Shown one piece after another: positions 7,318 to 15,658 of a DNA stretch of 64,000 nucleotides. The stretch comes from Allolucifera butyrica (GTDB lineage Bacteria > Bacillota > Negativicutes > Sporomusales > UPPP01). The position numbers and the translations under genes are program-made. Position 1 is the first letter of the stretch. Every line of letters begins with the position of its first letter. The stretch spans positions 62,001 through 126,000 of the forward strand of contig NZ_UPPP01000134.1 in NCBI RefSeq assembly GCF_900476375.1. The letters run 5' to 3'. The notes under the pieces are model-generated. The model searched no databases and was not told the origin of the DNA. It saw only the letters and a program-made list of their open reading frames with translations.

Positions 7318-8904
7318 ATGAAGGTTTTGGTGAGTGATCCTGTATCTCAGGCAGGGGTAGATATTCTACGGCAGGAGTTTACCGTGGATGTCAGAGCGAA
7401 ATTGTCCGCCGAGGAACTTCTTCGCGTTATCCCGGATTATGACGCCCTGGTTGTACGCAGCGAGACGAAGGTGACCAAAGCTGTGATTGAAGCGGCCGTC
7501 AACCTCAAGATTATTGGACGGGCCGGTGTCGGCGTCGATAATATTGATGTGGAGGCGGCAACGCAAAAGGGGATTATTGTAGTCAACGCGCCGGAAGGGA
7601 ATACCGTTGCCGCCACCGAGCATACGATGGCGATGATGCTGGCCCTGGCACGTAATGTACCGCAGGCTCATGCATCCATGAAACAGAAAGAATGGCAGCG
7701 GGGCAAATTTATCGGAGTGGAAATGCGTGGCAAGGTGTTGGGTATTTTGGGGCTGGGCCGTATCGGCACGGGTGTGGCTAAACGGGCGCTGGCTATGGAA
7801 ATGGATGTGATTGCCTATGATCCGTTTATCGGAACCGGCCATGCCAAAGCATTGGGCATTGAACTGGCGGAAACGGAAGAGATTTTTAGCAAGGCCGATT
7901 TCATTACCCTGCACTTGCCGCTGACTCCTGAAACCCGTAATCTTATTAACCGGGATACGTTTGCCCGGATGAAAAAAGGGGTGCGGATCATTAACTGCGC
8001 CCGGGGCGGTATTATTAATGAAGCGGATCTGACTGAGGCCATTAAAGCCGGTATCGTGGCCGGCGCTGCGATAGATGTATTCGGCAAAGAACCGGTTGAG
8101 CCGGACAATCCGCTCCTAACGGTGGATCGTGTGGTGTTGACACCCCATCTCGGGGCTTCCACTGCAGAAGCCCAGGTGGGAGTGGCTGTCGATGTTGCCC
8201 GGGGGATTGCGGCCGCATTGCGGGGCGAGCCGGTGGCAACGGCGGTAAATATGGCACCGGTAGCGCCTCATGTGTTAGAGGTCATTAAGCCATATTTGAA
8301 TTTGGCGGAAAAGATGGGCTGTCTGGGTATTCACCTGACTGACGGCCGGATCAATACGGTCGATTTGGAATATAACGGGGAAATCGCCGATGTGGATACG
8401 AAGATGCTGACGACGGCTGTTGTGAAAGGCATACTTAATCCGATTCTGCAGGAAACGGTCAATTATGTGAATGCTCCGGCCATTGCTAAAGCCCGCGGTA
8501 TCAGGGTCAAAGAGGTCAAAAGCAAGGAAACCGTTCATTTTGCCAATTTGATTACAGTGCGGATCATGACGGATAAGAACGAACATGTCGTGGCGGGAAC
8601 TTTATTTGGGAAGCAGGAAGGGCGCATTGTGATGATCGACGGCTACCGCGTTGATGTCGCACCGCGGGATTGGCTGCTGATCGGCCCCCATATTGACCGG
8701 CCCGGTATGATCGGCAAAGTCGGCACCATTTTGGGGGATTATAATATTAATATTGCCAGCATGCAAGTTGGACGGACGGAAGAGGCCGGCACGAATATCA
8801 TGGTTATGGCCGCCGAGTCGGATATACCTACGCCCGTGATGCTTAAGATCAAAGCGGTAGACGGGATACTGGGCGCCAAACTGGTCAATTTTAACGCTGG
8901 TTGA
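7318..8904 (+). CDS. serA: D-3-phosphoglycerate dehydrogenase (SerA)
   Basis: This 528-residue NAD-dependent enzyme oxidises 3-phosphoglycerate to 3-phosphohydroxypyruvate, the first step of serine synthesis. It is the long form: substrate/cofactor core (NAD loop GLGRIG at 145-150, catalytic Arg229, Glu258 and His277), an allosteric substrate-binding domain (about 320-450) and a C-terminal ACT domain (RPGMIGKVGTILGDYNIN onwards) that usually binds serine. ATG 7318 was chosen over the in-frame upstream start because of the GGTGGAGG site and because the family begins at MKVLVSD. It is followed 16 bp later by a DUF1015 gene, so the two are probably co-transcribed. Confidence 0.95.
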   Translation: MKVLVSDPVSQAGVDILRQEFTVDVRAKLSAEELLRVIPDYDALVVRSETKVTKAVIEAAVNLKIIGRAGVGVDNIDVEAATQKGIIVVNAPEGNTVAATEHTMAMMLALARNVPQAHASMKQKEWQRGKFIGVEMRGKVLGILGLGRIGTGVAKRALAMEMDVIAYDPFIGTGHAKALGIELAETEEIFSKADFITLHLPLTPETRNLINRDTFARMKKGVRIINCARGGIINEADLTEAIKAGIVAGAAIDVFGKEPVEPDNPLLTVDRVVLTPHLGASTAEAQVGVAVDVARGIAAALRGEPVATAVNMAPVAPHVLEVIKPYLNLAEKMGCLGIHLTDGRINTVDLEYNGEIADVDTKMLTTAVVKGILNPILQETVNYVNAPAIAKARGIRVKEVKSKETVHFANLITVRIMTDKNEHVVAGTLFGKQEGRIVMIDGYRVDVAPRDWLLIGPHIDRPGMIGKVGTILGDYNINIASMQVGRTEEAGTNIMVMAAESDIPTPVMLKIKAVDGILGAKLVNFNAG

Positions 8905-8920
8905 TAATAGGAGGATAATT

Positions 8921-10162
8921 ATGGCAACGGTGAAACCTTTTCGCGGGTTCCGGCCCGTACCGGCACTGGCCGCTCAAGTGGCCTCCCTGCCGTATGATGT
9001 AATGGATTCGGCAGAAGCCCGCTTAATTACGTCTCAAAACCCGTTGAGTTTTCTTAGGGTAACCAAGGCGGAGGTTGATTTACCGCCTGATGTTGATATA
9101 CATTCGGCGGTTGTCTATCAGAAGGCACGGGAAAATTGGGAATGGTTGATCCAGGAAAAAATTATGGTTCAGGACGAACAGCCTTCTTTTTATATTTACC
9201 GGCAGCAAATGGAGGACCATGTTCAGGTGGGATTGGTAGCTGCTGTTTCCGTTGACGAATATGAGCAGGGCATTATCAAGAAACATGAATTAACCCGGCC
9301 GGATAAAGAGCAGGACCGGGTCGACCATATTTTGACCACGGGCGTGCAGACCGGACCGGCCTTTTTGACGTATAAAGAAGATGCGGTTATTACCGGTTTG
9401 ATGCAAGCTGCTATGGAAACAGCACCGGTTTGCGATTTTACGGCGGACGATGGCATCCGGCATACCTTGTACGCTGTTGCGGCGCCGTCGGCAACAGCGG
9501 CCCTGGCGGAGGCCTTCGAACATATTCCTGTTTTGTATATCGCCGACGGACACCACCGTTCGGCGGCAGCTCTTAAAGTGCGCGATGTTCTGCGGCGCGG
9601 CAATCCGGTTCATACCGGAGCGGAAGCGTACAATTATTTTCTGGCGGTTATTTTTCCGCATACGATGATGAAAATTATGGACTATAACCGGGTAGTGCGG
9701 GATTTAAACGGACTGACGCATGCTGCTTTTTTTGAACGGCTGGAGGCCTGTTTTACGTATGAGCGCCAGCAGGGTCCCGTTAAACCGGAGTCGGCGAAGA
9801 CCTTCGGCATGTATCTGGCCTCCCGCTGGTACGAACTGGCCGTCAAGCCGGAAGTGGTTACGGGTCTGGGGCCCGTGGCCGGTCTGGATGTAAGCATCCT
9901 GCAGGATCATCTGCTGCAGCCCGTATTGGATATTGGTGACCCCCGAACGGACCAGCGCATCCATTTTGTCGGCGGGATCCGCGGCATGGGCGAACTGGAA
10001 CGGCTGGTGGACAGCGGCGATTATCAGGTGGCATTTTCTTTATTTCCTACAGCCATTGAGGAACTAATGGCCATTGCCGACCTGGGCGGCATAATGCCGC
10101 CGAAATCAACCTGGTTTGAGCCCAAACTACGGGATGCCATGGTTGTGCATGTGATCCGATAA
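8921..10162 (+). CDS. DUF1015 family protein
   Basis: This 413-residue soluble protein belongs to the DUF1015 family. Its recognisable features are the N-terminal FRGFRPVP...ASLPYDVM segment, the KKHELTRPDKEQDRVDH block and the IADGHHRSAAAL block, whose clustered His, Asp and Arg residues look like an active site. Biochemical function is unknown to me. It follows serA by 16 bp with its own GGAGG site and precedes a terminator, so it forms a two-gene unit with serA. DUF1015 genes beside serA are familiar from other Firmicutes, which suggests a link to serine or phosphoserine metabolism; that is inference. Confidence 0.85.
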   Translation: MATVKPFRGFRPVPALAAQVASLPYDVMDSAEARLITSQNPLSFLRVTKAEVDLPPDVDIHSAVVYQKARENWEWLIQEKIMVQDEQPSFYIYRQQMEDHVQVGLVAAVSVDEYEQGIIKKHELTRPDKEQDRVDHILTTGVQTGPAFLTYKEDAVITGLMQAAMETAPVCDFTADDGIRHTLYAVAAPSATAALAEAFEHIPVLYIADGHHRSAAALKVRDVLRRGNPVHTGAEAYNYFLAVIFPHTMMKIMDYNRVVRDLNGLTHAAFFERLEACFTYERQQGPVKPESAKTFGMYLASRWYELAVKPEVVTGLGPVAGLDVSILQDHLLQPVLDIGDPRTDQRIHFVGGIRGMGELERLVDSGDYQVAFSLFPTAIEELMAIADLGGIMPPKSTWFEPKLRDAMVVHVIR

Positions 10163-10205
10163 GTTTTCTTCATGTATAGCCTGATTTTTTCAAAGAATTG
10201 TAAAA

Positions 10206-10241
10206 GAAAACGTCCGTGTGCCGAGTGCCCGGACGTTTTTT
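10206..10241 (+). terminator. Rho-independent terminator of the serA-DUF1015 unit
   Basis: Stem ACGTCCG / CGGACGT with a 12-nt loop, followed by TTTTTT. It lies 44 bp after the DUF1015 stop. Confidence 0.85.
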
Positions 10242-10367
10242 ATGTTCATGGGTCTTTCCAATTCCCGACTTCCAATTCCTAATTGCCAATCTCCAATCCC
10301 CAAGCTCATAGATCCAACCGGGATCGAATACTATATTATTATAGGAAAATAGCAAGGAGGCTGACTT

Positions 10368-10601
10368 ATGGACCGGTTTTGCGGGACGGAAACGGACGAA
10401 CTGCTGGAAAAGGCTAAGAAACTGGCCGCATTTTCCAATTCAGCCCTGGTCGCAGGAAATACAATTACTGTTTTCACCATGTTGGTTTTGCAGGAGATAT
10501 TGGCGCAGCAGGCAATCAGTCCGGTGACGAATTTCGCCAATATTATCGCTCTGGCCACTGAGATTGCCGCTTTGAACGCCAGTCTTCACACGCAGGCTTG
10601 A
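10368..10601 (+). CDS. Small protein of unknown function (77 aa)
   Basis: I do not recognise this protein. It has a charged N-terminus (MDRFCGTETDELLEKAKKLA) and then a largely apolar, probably helical stretch (LVAGNTITVFTMLVLQEILAQQA) that may be amphipathic or membrane-associated. The ATG has an AAGGAGG site 7-8 nt upstream, which is the main reason to believe it is real. A second 77-residue ORF follows 93 bp later on the same strand. The 206-bp gap before it contains a terminator and a low-complexity CCAATT-rich tract. Confidence 0.6.
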   Translation: MDRFCGTETDELLEKAKKLAAFSNSALVAGNTITVFTMLVLQEILAQQAISPVTNFANIIALATEIAALNASLHTQA

Positions 10602-10694
10602 TGGCCCGATCTTTCTTGTTTTCATGAAATATTTGAAATGCGGGTATAATGTTTATGAGGCGCGACTATATCACGAGGCAAGGAGCGAGGACCA

Positions 10695-10928
10695 ATGTCT
10701 ATAAAAACCGGCATGGAAATCGTAGCGTTACATCACGACTATTTAGATAAAATTGAGGAACTGGAAAAAGCATTGGCCCAATTGAGGGAATACAATTATA
10801 CGTCAAGTGTGATCGAGACTCAGCTAGGTAAACTGCGGGTAGAGATTAAAGCATTGGAAGAAACCCGGTTCCAGCCTCTGGATCCGGTGGTGATTCCTAA
10901 AACGCTGCTGGGTGCTAAACAGAAATAA
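10695..10928 (+). CDS. Small coiled-coil protein of unknown function (77 aa)
   Basis: I do not recognise this protein. The first two thirds (residues about 8-58) are heptad-like and rich in Leu, Glu and Lys (LDKIEELEKALAQLREY, LGKLRVEIKALEE), suggesting a short coiled coil, and the tail is Pro-rich (FQPLDPVVIPKTLL). The ribosome site AAGGAGCGAGG precedes the ATG and a clean terminator overlaps the stop, so it looks like a genuine transcription unit. Confidence 0.65.
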   Translation: MSIKTGMEIVALHHDYLDKIEELEKALAQLREYNYTSSVIETQLGKLRVEIKALEETRFQPLDPVVIPKTLLGAKQK

Positions 10929-10953
10929 AGCCGGATGCGGTTCCGGCTTTTTC
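10928..10953 (+). terminator. Terminator after the 77-aa coiled-coil protein
   Basis: AAGCCGGA / TTCCGGCTT stem with a short loop and a T-rich tail; it begins at the stop codon. Confidence 0.8.
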
Positions 10954-11043
10954 TTTCTTTGTTTATTTTTCAATGCATAAATATATTACATTGATTTTGC
11001 CGGGAAGAAGTTTTATCTGCTTGCCACGGTGTATTGTTCATAA

Positions 11044-11206
11044 CTGGTGCTCTGTAAACCCTAACTCTATAGTGTTCTTGCGAGAGATTTTCCGCCCTGC
11101 TTTGTTGTCGTCGGCTTACATATTCTCGATATGCGCGCCCTCCGTCGTGCAGGACAAAAAATCTCTCACAATTCATCCTGCAGATTTAGGGTTAACAGAG
11201 CACTAG
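11044..11206. repeat. Long imperfect inverted-repeat element (163 bp), MITE-like
   Basis: Outer arms CTGGTGCTCTGTAAACCCTAA and TTTAGGGTTAACAGAGCAC pair over about 20 bp. Inside them GAGAGATTTT pairs with AAAATCTCTC, then CCTGC with GCAGG. The gap 10929-11284 contains no gene apart from the preceding terminator, and I see no second copy of this element in the window. Confidence 0.55.
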
Positions 11207-11284
11207 GCGGAATAAATTGGCAGGATTCTGTCTGACCGGGTCGAACTTAATACCAAAATAAGAATCGTTTTCCCGGGGACGGCT

Positions 11285-11602
11285 TCATCCGGCAGGCGGG
11301 CCGGCCGTTTCCGGCGGCGAGACGGAATTGGCCGCAGCGGGTTTGGCAAACGGTTCGACCCGTACCGGAATGCCGCCTGTCACAGGCGCCAGAAAATTGA
11401 AGACAAAAATATAGGACATACCTGCCAAGCCGGAAAACAGCCCCCACAGGATTCCCAGCAACGCCCCGCCGGAAATGGTGAGGACATCTTTCTCAAACAG
11501 TCCTATTAGTATGCCAAACACACCGCCTGTAAATACGCCGGCGATAAGCAGCAGGATAAAAACCGGTAGATAAGGTAATTTCGTAATGGTATGATTGTAC
11601 AT
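11285..11602 (-). CDS. Small membrane protein of unknown function (105 aa)
   Basis: This is a Gly-rich protein with two predicted membrane segments: about residues 10-37 (YLPVFILLLIAGVFTGGVFG) and 43-75 (SGGALLGILWGLFSGLAGM, then YIFVFNF). A short Pro/Ala-rich tail follows. The ATG at 11602 has AAGAAGGGGGG upstream on the minus strand, supporting translation. It is divergent from the thioredoxin-reductase-like gene with only 56 bp between the starts, so the two promoters must overlap or be very compact. No family recognised. Confidence 0.6.
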   Translation of the reverse strand: MYNHTITKLPYLPVFILLLIAGVFTGGVFGILIGLFEKDVLTISGGALLGILWGLFSGLAGMSYIFVFNFLAPVTGGIPVRVEPFAKPAAANSVSPPETAGPPAG

Positions 11603-11658
11603 ACCAATCCCCCCTTCTTTATTCGGGCTACAGGATTTTATTTTAGGAGGAGATGTAT

Positions 11659-12540
11659 ATGGCTGAAAAGAATTTCGATATTGCGGTCATTGGCGGCGGT
11701 CCGGCCGGATTATCGGCTGTTCTTACCGGCGGAATCCGCAATAAGAAAATCGGTCTTTTCGAACATTTGGATTTCAGTCAAAAATTACAGAAGGCGCATT
11801 TAGTCGATAATTATCCCGGTTTGCCGCAAATTACCGGCAAGGGAATGATGCAGCAATTTTCTGCCCATGCGTTAAGCCACGGCGCTGTTCTGGTAAAAGA
11901 AAAGGTTGTAAACGTATTTCCGGCGGACGACGGGTTTACGCTGCTGACTCCGTCCGATACCTACGAAGCTAAGGCAGTTATCCTGGCGACCGGTGTGGTC
12001 AGTACCCTTTTATTTCAGGGTGAAAAGGAATTTTTGGGCCGGGGCGTCAGCTATTGCGCCACTTGCGACGGTATGTTTTATAAAGATAAGGATGTGGCGG
12101 TCATCTCGTATACTGCGGAAGGAGAACAGGAGGCAGGCTATTTGGGTGAGCTTTGCCGCCAAGTATATTATTTGCCGCAATATCAGGGAAATTTTACCCC
12201 TGAACGTTCCAATATCAAGGTAATGCAGACTAAGCCCCGGGTCATACAGGGAGATACGCAGGTGGACAGTCTGGCAACCGACGGGGAAACATTAAAGGTG
12301 AATGGTGTTTTTATCCTCCGCGAGTCCGACCCGGTGGAGAATATTTTACCCGGTTTGGAATTGGAGGGTGAGGTCATTAAGGTAAAACGGGACATGTCTA
12401 CCAATATACCCGGGGTCTTTGCCGCGGGGGATTGTACAGGGCGGCCCTGGCAAATAGCCAAGTCGACCGGCGAAGGGCTGGTGGCGGTTCTCAGTGCAAT
12501 TTCCTACCTGGAAGGGAAAGCCAAACCAACCGGAAAGTAA
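11659..12540 (+). CDS. Thioredoxin-reductase-like flavoprotein lacking the usual NADPH motif
   Basis: This 293-residue FAD protein has the thioredoxin reductase fold. It shows the FAD motif IGGGPAGLSA (11-20), the redox pair CATC (Cys133, Cys136) and the C-terminal FAD motif FAAGDCTGRPWQIAKSTGEG. The segment that normally holds the NADPH-binding GxGxxA and the HRR motif instead reads VAVISYTAEGEQEAG and YYLPQYQ, with no glycine-rich loop. That resembles the ferredoxin-dependent flavin thioredoxin reductases described from Clostridium, so the electron donor may be ferredoxin rather than NADPH; this is inference. Start 11659 is preferred over 11653 because GGAGG is 8 nt away. Its 3' end overlaps the convergent YkvI-like gene by 50 bp. 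Confidence 0.8.
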   Translation: MAEKNFDIAVIGGGPAGLSAVLTGGIRNKKIGLFEHLDFSQKLQKAHLVDNYPGLPQITGKGMMQQFSAHALSHGAVLVKEKVVNVFPADDGFTLLTPSDTYEAKAVILATGVVSTLLFQGEKEFLGRGVSYCATCDGMFYKDKDVAVISYTAEGEQEAGYLGELCRQVYYLPQYQGNFTPERSNIKVMQTKPRVIQGDTQVDSLATDGETLKVNGVFILRESDPVENILPGLELEGEVIKVKRDMSTNIPGVFAAGDCTGRPWQIAKSTGEGLVAVLSAISYLEGKAKPTGK

Positions 12541-13555
12541 ACCACAGTGTGGCATAGCCAAAGAGGGGAAAGATGAGGGCGATTAGGTGGGAAAATCCTT
12601 TTTGACTGCACCATAAAGCCAGTCCGGTCATGACCAGAATGGACAGCAACCGGTTGAGGCCGGTTGCTGTGTGCAACTTGTCCGAACAACCGAACAGGCA
12701 GGCTACGGCGGTAGTATACATAGCGGCCAGAAGGGTAAAGGCGTATAGCATGTGAATCCAGGTAGCCTGCCCGCTGGCAATATATAGCATAGGTACTTCG
12801 TACTGCAGGACCAATGGATAATGCAGCATGATGATCACCGCAATGAATCCGGCCAGCAAGCCGAGGGAGAGTCCCCCGAGAATGCCGCCTGCTTTCCGGA
12901 TATGGTGGCTGCGAATTTGGGCTCCCAAAGGCACCAGAACGGTAGAACTGACAACCAGATTGTAGGATACGTAAAGCAGGGCGGCCAGCAGCCAGTGCGG
13001 AGCCGGGTGGATGAATTCCTGCACCGGAATATTCAGGAGGGAAAAGTTTAGCCCATGATAGAGCAGCGAATGGATGCCGATGATCAGTGCCGACAGAGCC
13101 AGTAACGGGGTAACCAGCATATTGGCATTTGCAATGTTTTCAATGCCACCCCAAACGGTTGCCGCTACGGCGGCGGCAACTGTCAGAATGCCTGCGGCTG
13201 CAGAAACATAAAAATAGTTTTCGACGATGACACCGGTTCCGGCCAGCATGACGGTCATAACGCCGAAAAGAAAGCCGGCCGTAAGAAAATCCAGTATCCA
13301 GCCGGTTTTTTTGCCACAGATATGTTGCAATGCTTCGGGATAACCGGTCAGTTTGAACCGGTATCCCAGTTCCAGCATACGGCTGCCCAGCCAGGCGAAC
13401 AGGCCGCCTGCCAGAAGAATGCCGGCAAGGCCAATGCTGCCGTAGGCAATAAAGAATTGGAGCATTTCCTGTCCCGAGGCGAATCCGGCGCCGATAATAG
13501 TTCCGGTGTACGTCGCCGCCACCCGGACGGCGCCCAGCATACTCTGCCGCCGCAC
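12491..13555 (-). CDS. YkvI-like membrane protein (APC-superfamily transporter)
   Basis: This polytopic protein of about 354 residues has roughly ten membrane segments. The N-terminal VAATYTGTIIGAGFASGQE is typical of the YkvI family and of amino-acid/polyamine/organocation transporters, where an unwound TM1 with a GAGFASG-like loop binds substrate. Substrate is unknown. The start is a GTG at 13555 with AAAGGAG upstream. The last 50 bp lie inside the 3' end of the convergent reductase gene, so sequence there codes on both strands. A minus-strand terminator hairpin sits 60 bp upstream in its probable leader. Confidence 0.75.
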   Translation of the reverse strand: MRRQSMLGAVRVAATYTGTIIGAGFASGQEMLQFFIAYGSIGLAGILLAGGLFAWLGSRMLELGYRFKLTGYPEALQHICGKKTGWILDFLTAGFLFGVMTVMLAGTGVIVENYFYVSAAAGILTVAAAVAATVWGGIENIANANMLVTPLLALSALIIGIHSLLYHGLNFSLLNIPVQEFIHPAPHWLLAALLYVSYNLVVSSTVLVPLGAQIRSHHIRKAGGILGGLSLGLLAGFIAVIIMLHYPLVLQYEVPMLYIASGQATWIHMLYAFTLLAAMYTTAVACLFGCSDKLHTATGLNRLLSILVMTGLALWCSQKGFSHLIALIFPLFGYATLWFTFRLVWLSLPGRKLH

Positions 13556-13614
13556 GTCACCACTCCTTTCGCTTTATTTCTTCTATCCTTTCTAAAAGTG
13601 TATGACGGTTACGA

Positions 13615-13652
13615 ATAAAAAAGAAGTTGGCGATTTTTAACGCCAGCTTCTT
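13615..13652 (-). terminator. Terminator-type hairpin in the probable leader of the YkvI-like gene
   Basis: A 12-bp stem AAGAAGTTGGCG / CGCCAGCTTCTT (8-nt loop) is followed on the minus strand by a run of T. No minus-strand gene lies just upstream to need a terminator, so it may be an attenuator of the gene that starts at 13555. Confidence 0.5.
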
Positions 13653-13688
13653 TATAATTAGGGTGAACAGAGTTTATCCCCCGAGAAG

Positions 13689-13768
13689 GATAAACTGAGG
13701 GAATTTTATTCGCTTTGTAGCTGTAAGTTGGGAGAAATATTATCGCCATACAAGGTGCGAAACGTGAG
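13689..13768 (+). mobile_element. Truncated MITE-like copy (right part only)
   Basis: It matches the right half of the element at 5313-5459: GATAAACTGAGGGAATTTTA, TTGGGAGAAATATTATCGCC, then GGTGCGAAACGTGAG at the terminal repeat. The left terminal repeat is missing. Beside it at 13806-13830 is a perfect 10-bp inverted repeat, AAAGTATACC / GGTATACTTT. Confidence 0.6.
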
Positions 13769-13837
13769 TTTTATGAAGGAATCCGGCGATTTGCAGCGAA
13801 TGTTTAAAGTATACCAAGTTGGTATACTTTTCCTTGC

Positions 13838-13902
13838 GGGATCGGAAAGTATAATTTTTCGAATACTTTCCTTCCGCTTAAAGATCTTTGGGTCTTTGTT
13901 GC
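13838..13902 (+). repeat. Family B repeat, copy 2
   Basis: GGGATCGGAAAGTATAA...AATACTTTCCTTCCGC, then AAAGATctttggGTCTTT. It is directly upstream of the cyclase ribosome site. The rest of the gap 13556-13919 contains the attenuator-like hairpin, the truncated MITE and the short inverted repeat; there is no gene. Confidence 0.7.
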
Positions 13903-13919
13903 ATGGGAGGTGAACGGGG

Positions 13920-14864
13920 ATGAAACGGGCATTGGATATAAAAGGAGACTGCGATTTGCTGGTCGCTGCCCGCGTCCAGGAGGCGGAAGAAGCCTGGCGT
14001 ACTATTTTTAACAGTGTATATGATGCTATTTTTATCCACGAGCTGGATGGGTCCGTCGTCGACGTCAATGAACAGATGGTGAAGTTATACCAGGTTACGC
14101 GCACCGAAGCGAGGACCCTGAGCATTTTAAAAGATTTTTCGGCAAAGGAGAATCCGCTGGAACGCTTGCCCGCGATTTGGCAGGACGTGATCGACGGCCA
14201 TCCCCGCTTGTTTGAATGGAAAGCAAGGCGACCCCATGACGGTTCGGTCTTCGACGCGGAAGTTTTTCTGCGTAAAATTGTCTTGCGCAAGAAAGAATAT
14301 ATTTTGGCTAATATCCGGGATATTACGGAACGGAAGCATTTCGAAGCAGCAATCCGGCATAGGGCCTATCATGACTTTTTGACCGGCCTGCCTAACCGGC
14401 TGCAGTTTCAACAGCGTCTGTCCCAGGAATTGTTATTGGCCGAACAGAACGGAACATCCTTGGCCATTATGTTTCTTGATCTGGATGGTTTTAAAATGAT
14501 TAATGACGGCTTAGGGCATGATGTAGGGGATAAACTGCTGATGGCCGTGGCATTACGCCTGAAAGAATGTGTGCGGACCGAGGATACGGTGGCCCGGATG
14601 GGCGGCGACGAGTTTACGCTGATTGCGCCGCAAGTTTCGGCCGCCGACACGGAACAACTCGTTATGCGGGTGCTGAACGGTCTGTCGGCCGACTATTCTT
14701 TGGACGGAAAGCGGCTGCGGGTAGGCGTGAGCATCGGTATCAGTATGTATCCGGTTAATGGCAGGAATGTACAGGATTTAATGAAACAGGCCGACATTGC
14801 CATGTACCGGGCCAAAGAAAAAGGGCGAACTAATTTAAAAAGCAATTATGTGTTCTACGAATGA
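13920..14864 (+). CDS. PAS-domain diguanylate cyclase
   Basis: This protein makes cyclic di-GMP from two GTP. A PAS sensor domain covers about residues 25-140 (AWRTIFNSVYDAIFIHELDG, ending NIRDITERK), followed by a GGDEF domain (about 148-310). The active-site loop is intact (GGDEF at 228-232), and a product-inhibition I-site RTED (219-222) lies exactly five residues upstream, so feedback by cyclic di-GMP is likely. There are no membrane segments, so the sensor is cytoplasmic; its ligand is unknown. ATG 13920 has GGGAGG nine bases upstream. The 3' end overlaps the convergent uracil-DNA glycosylase gene by 10 bp. Confidence 0.9.
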   Translation: MKRALDIKGDCDLLVAARVQEAEEAWRTIFNSVYDAIFIHELDGSVVDVNEQMVKLYQVTRTEARTLSILKDFSAKENPLERLPAIWQDVIDGHPRLFEWKARRPHDGSVFDAEVFLRKIVLRKKEYILANIRDITERKHFEAAIRHRAYHDFLTGLPNRLQFQQRLSQELLLAEQNGTSLAIMFLDLDGFKMINDGLGHDVGDKLLMAVALRLKECVRTEDTVARMGGDEFTLIAPQVSAADTEQLVMRVLNGLSADYSLDGKRLRVGVSIGISMYPVNGRNVQDLMKQADIAMYRAKEKGRTNLKSNYVFYE

Positions 14865-15550
14865 CCGGCTTGACGGTCCTGGCGTCGGCCGGCGTAAAGC
14901 GCCAGCAGATCGGGCGGGACGTCGCTCTGAAGCGGGTAGTCGGGGGCCAATTCCCGGCATTTTTCCACCGCTGCCTTTAAATCATAGAATACTTCCCACT
15001 TTGCCTTGACCAGTTCCTTGCCCGTTAACCGCAAAAGATACGCCGGATGATAGGTGGCAATCGCCGGCACCTGATAGGCGGTCGTGAACCATTGTCCCCG
15101 GTCTTTCGTAATCCGACCGTCGGGCTTATATAAATATTTCAGGGCTACGCTGCCCAGAGCGATGATGACTTTGGGGCGGACGAAAGCCATTTCCCGGTCC
15201 AGCCATTCCCGGGCGCAAAATTGTCCTTCTTCGATGGTCGGCGTCCGGTTGTTTTTCGGACGGCATTTAATAACATTGGTGGTGTAAACACGGTCACGGG
15301 TGACGCCGACGCTGGCCAGAGCCTTATCCAGCAACTGGCCGGACGGACCGACAAGGGGCACGCCGTAATCATCCTCGACGCCGCCGGGGCCTTCACCGAC
15401 AATGGCCAGCGGGCTGGCCGGCGAACCGTTATAGGAAGTAGGACCTTTGGCGTCCTGTCGCAGGTGGCAGCGGGAGCAGCCTAGCAAGGCCTGTTCGAGT
15501 TCGCCGTGCGTATTCCAGGTAATTGCTTCCGTATTTTCATTTATAAGCAT
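14855..15550 (-). CDS. Type 4 (family 4) uracil-DNA glycosylase
   Basis: This [4Fe-4S] DNA repair enzyme removes uracil from DNA. The four cluster cysteines are visible as the pair CSRC (25, 28) and two later ones (NVIKCRPKN and GQFCAREW). The active-site motif GEGPGGVEDDYGVPLVGPSG and the catalytic-pocket region ATYHPAYLLR near the C-terminus are also present. Length is 231 residues. It is related to the N-terminal domain of bacteriophage SPO1 DNA polymerase, but here it is a free-standing repair enzyme. ATG 15550 has AAGGTG upstream on the minus strand. Confidence 0.9.
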   Translation of the reverse strand: MLINENTEAITWNTHGELEQALLGCSRCHLRQDAKGPTSYNGSPASPLAIVGEGPGGVEDDYGVPLVGPSGQLLDKALASVGVTRDRVYTTNVIKCRPKNNRTPTIEEGQFCAREWLDREMAFVRPKVIIALGSVALKYLYKPDGRITKDRGQWFTTAYQVPAIATYHPAYLLRLTGKELVKAKWEVFYDLKAAVEKCRELAPDYPLQSDVPPDLLALYAGRRQDRQAGHS

Positions 15551-15658
15551 TATTTCACCTTACAATCCATGTATTATCTCGCTATAATTAATTATTGATT
15601 TAAAGAAGGAAATCCTGCAAAAAGGGATTGTTTAATCGGGCGATTGGATCGTAGTGTT

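Noticed and set aside
10255..10310. Short direct repeats CCAATTCC / CCAATCTCC as a CRISPR-like array
   Set aside because: Units are under 10 bp, irregular and without spacers; simple low-complexity sequence.
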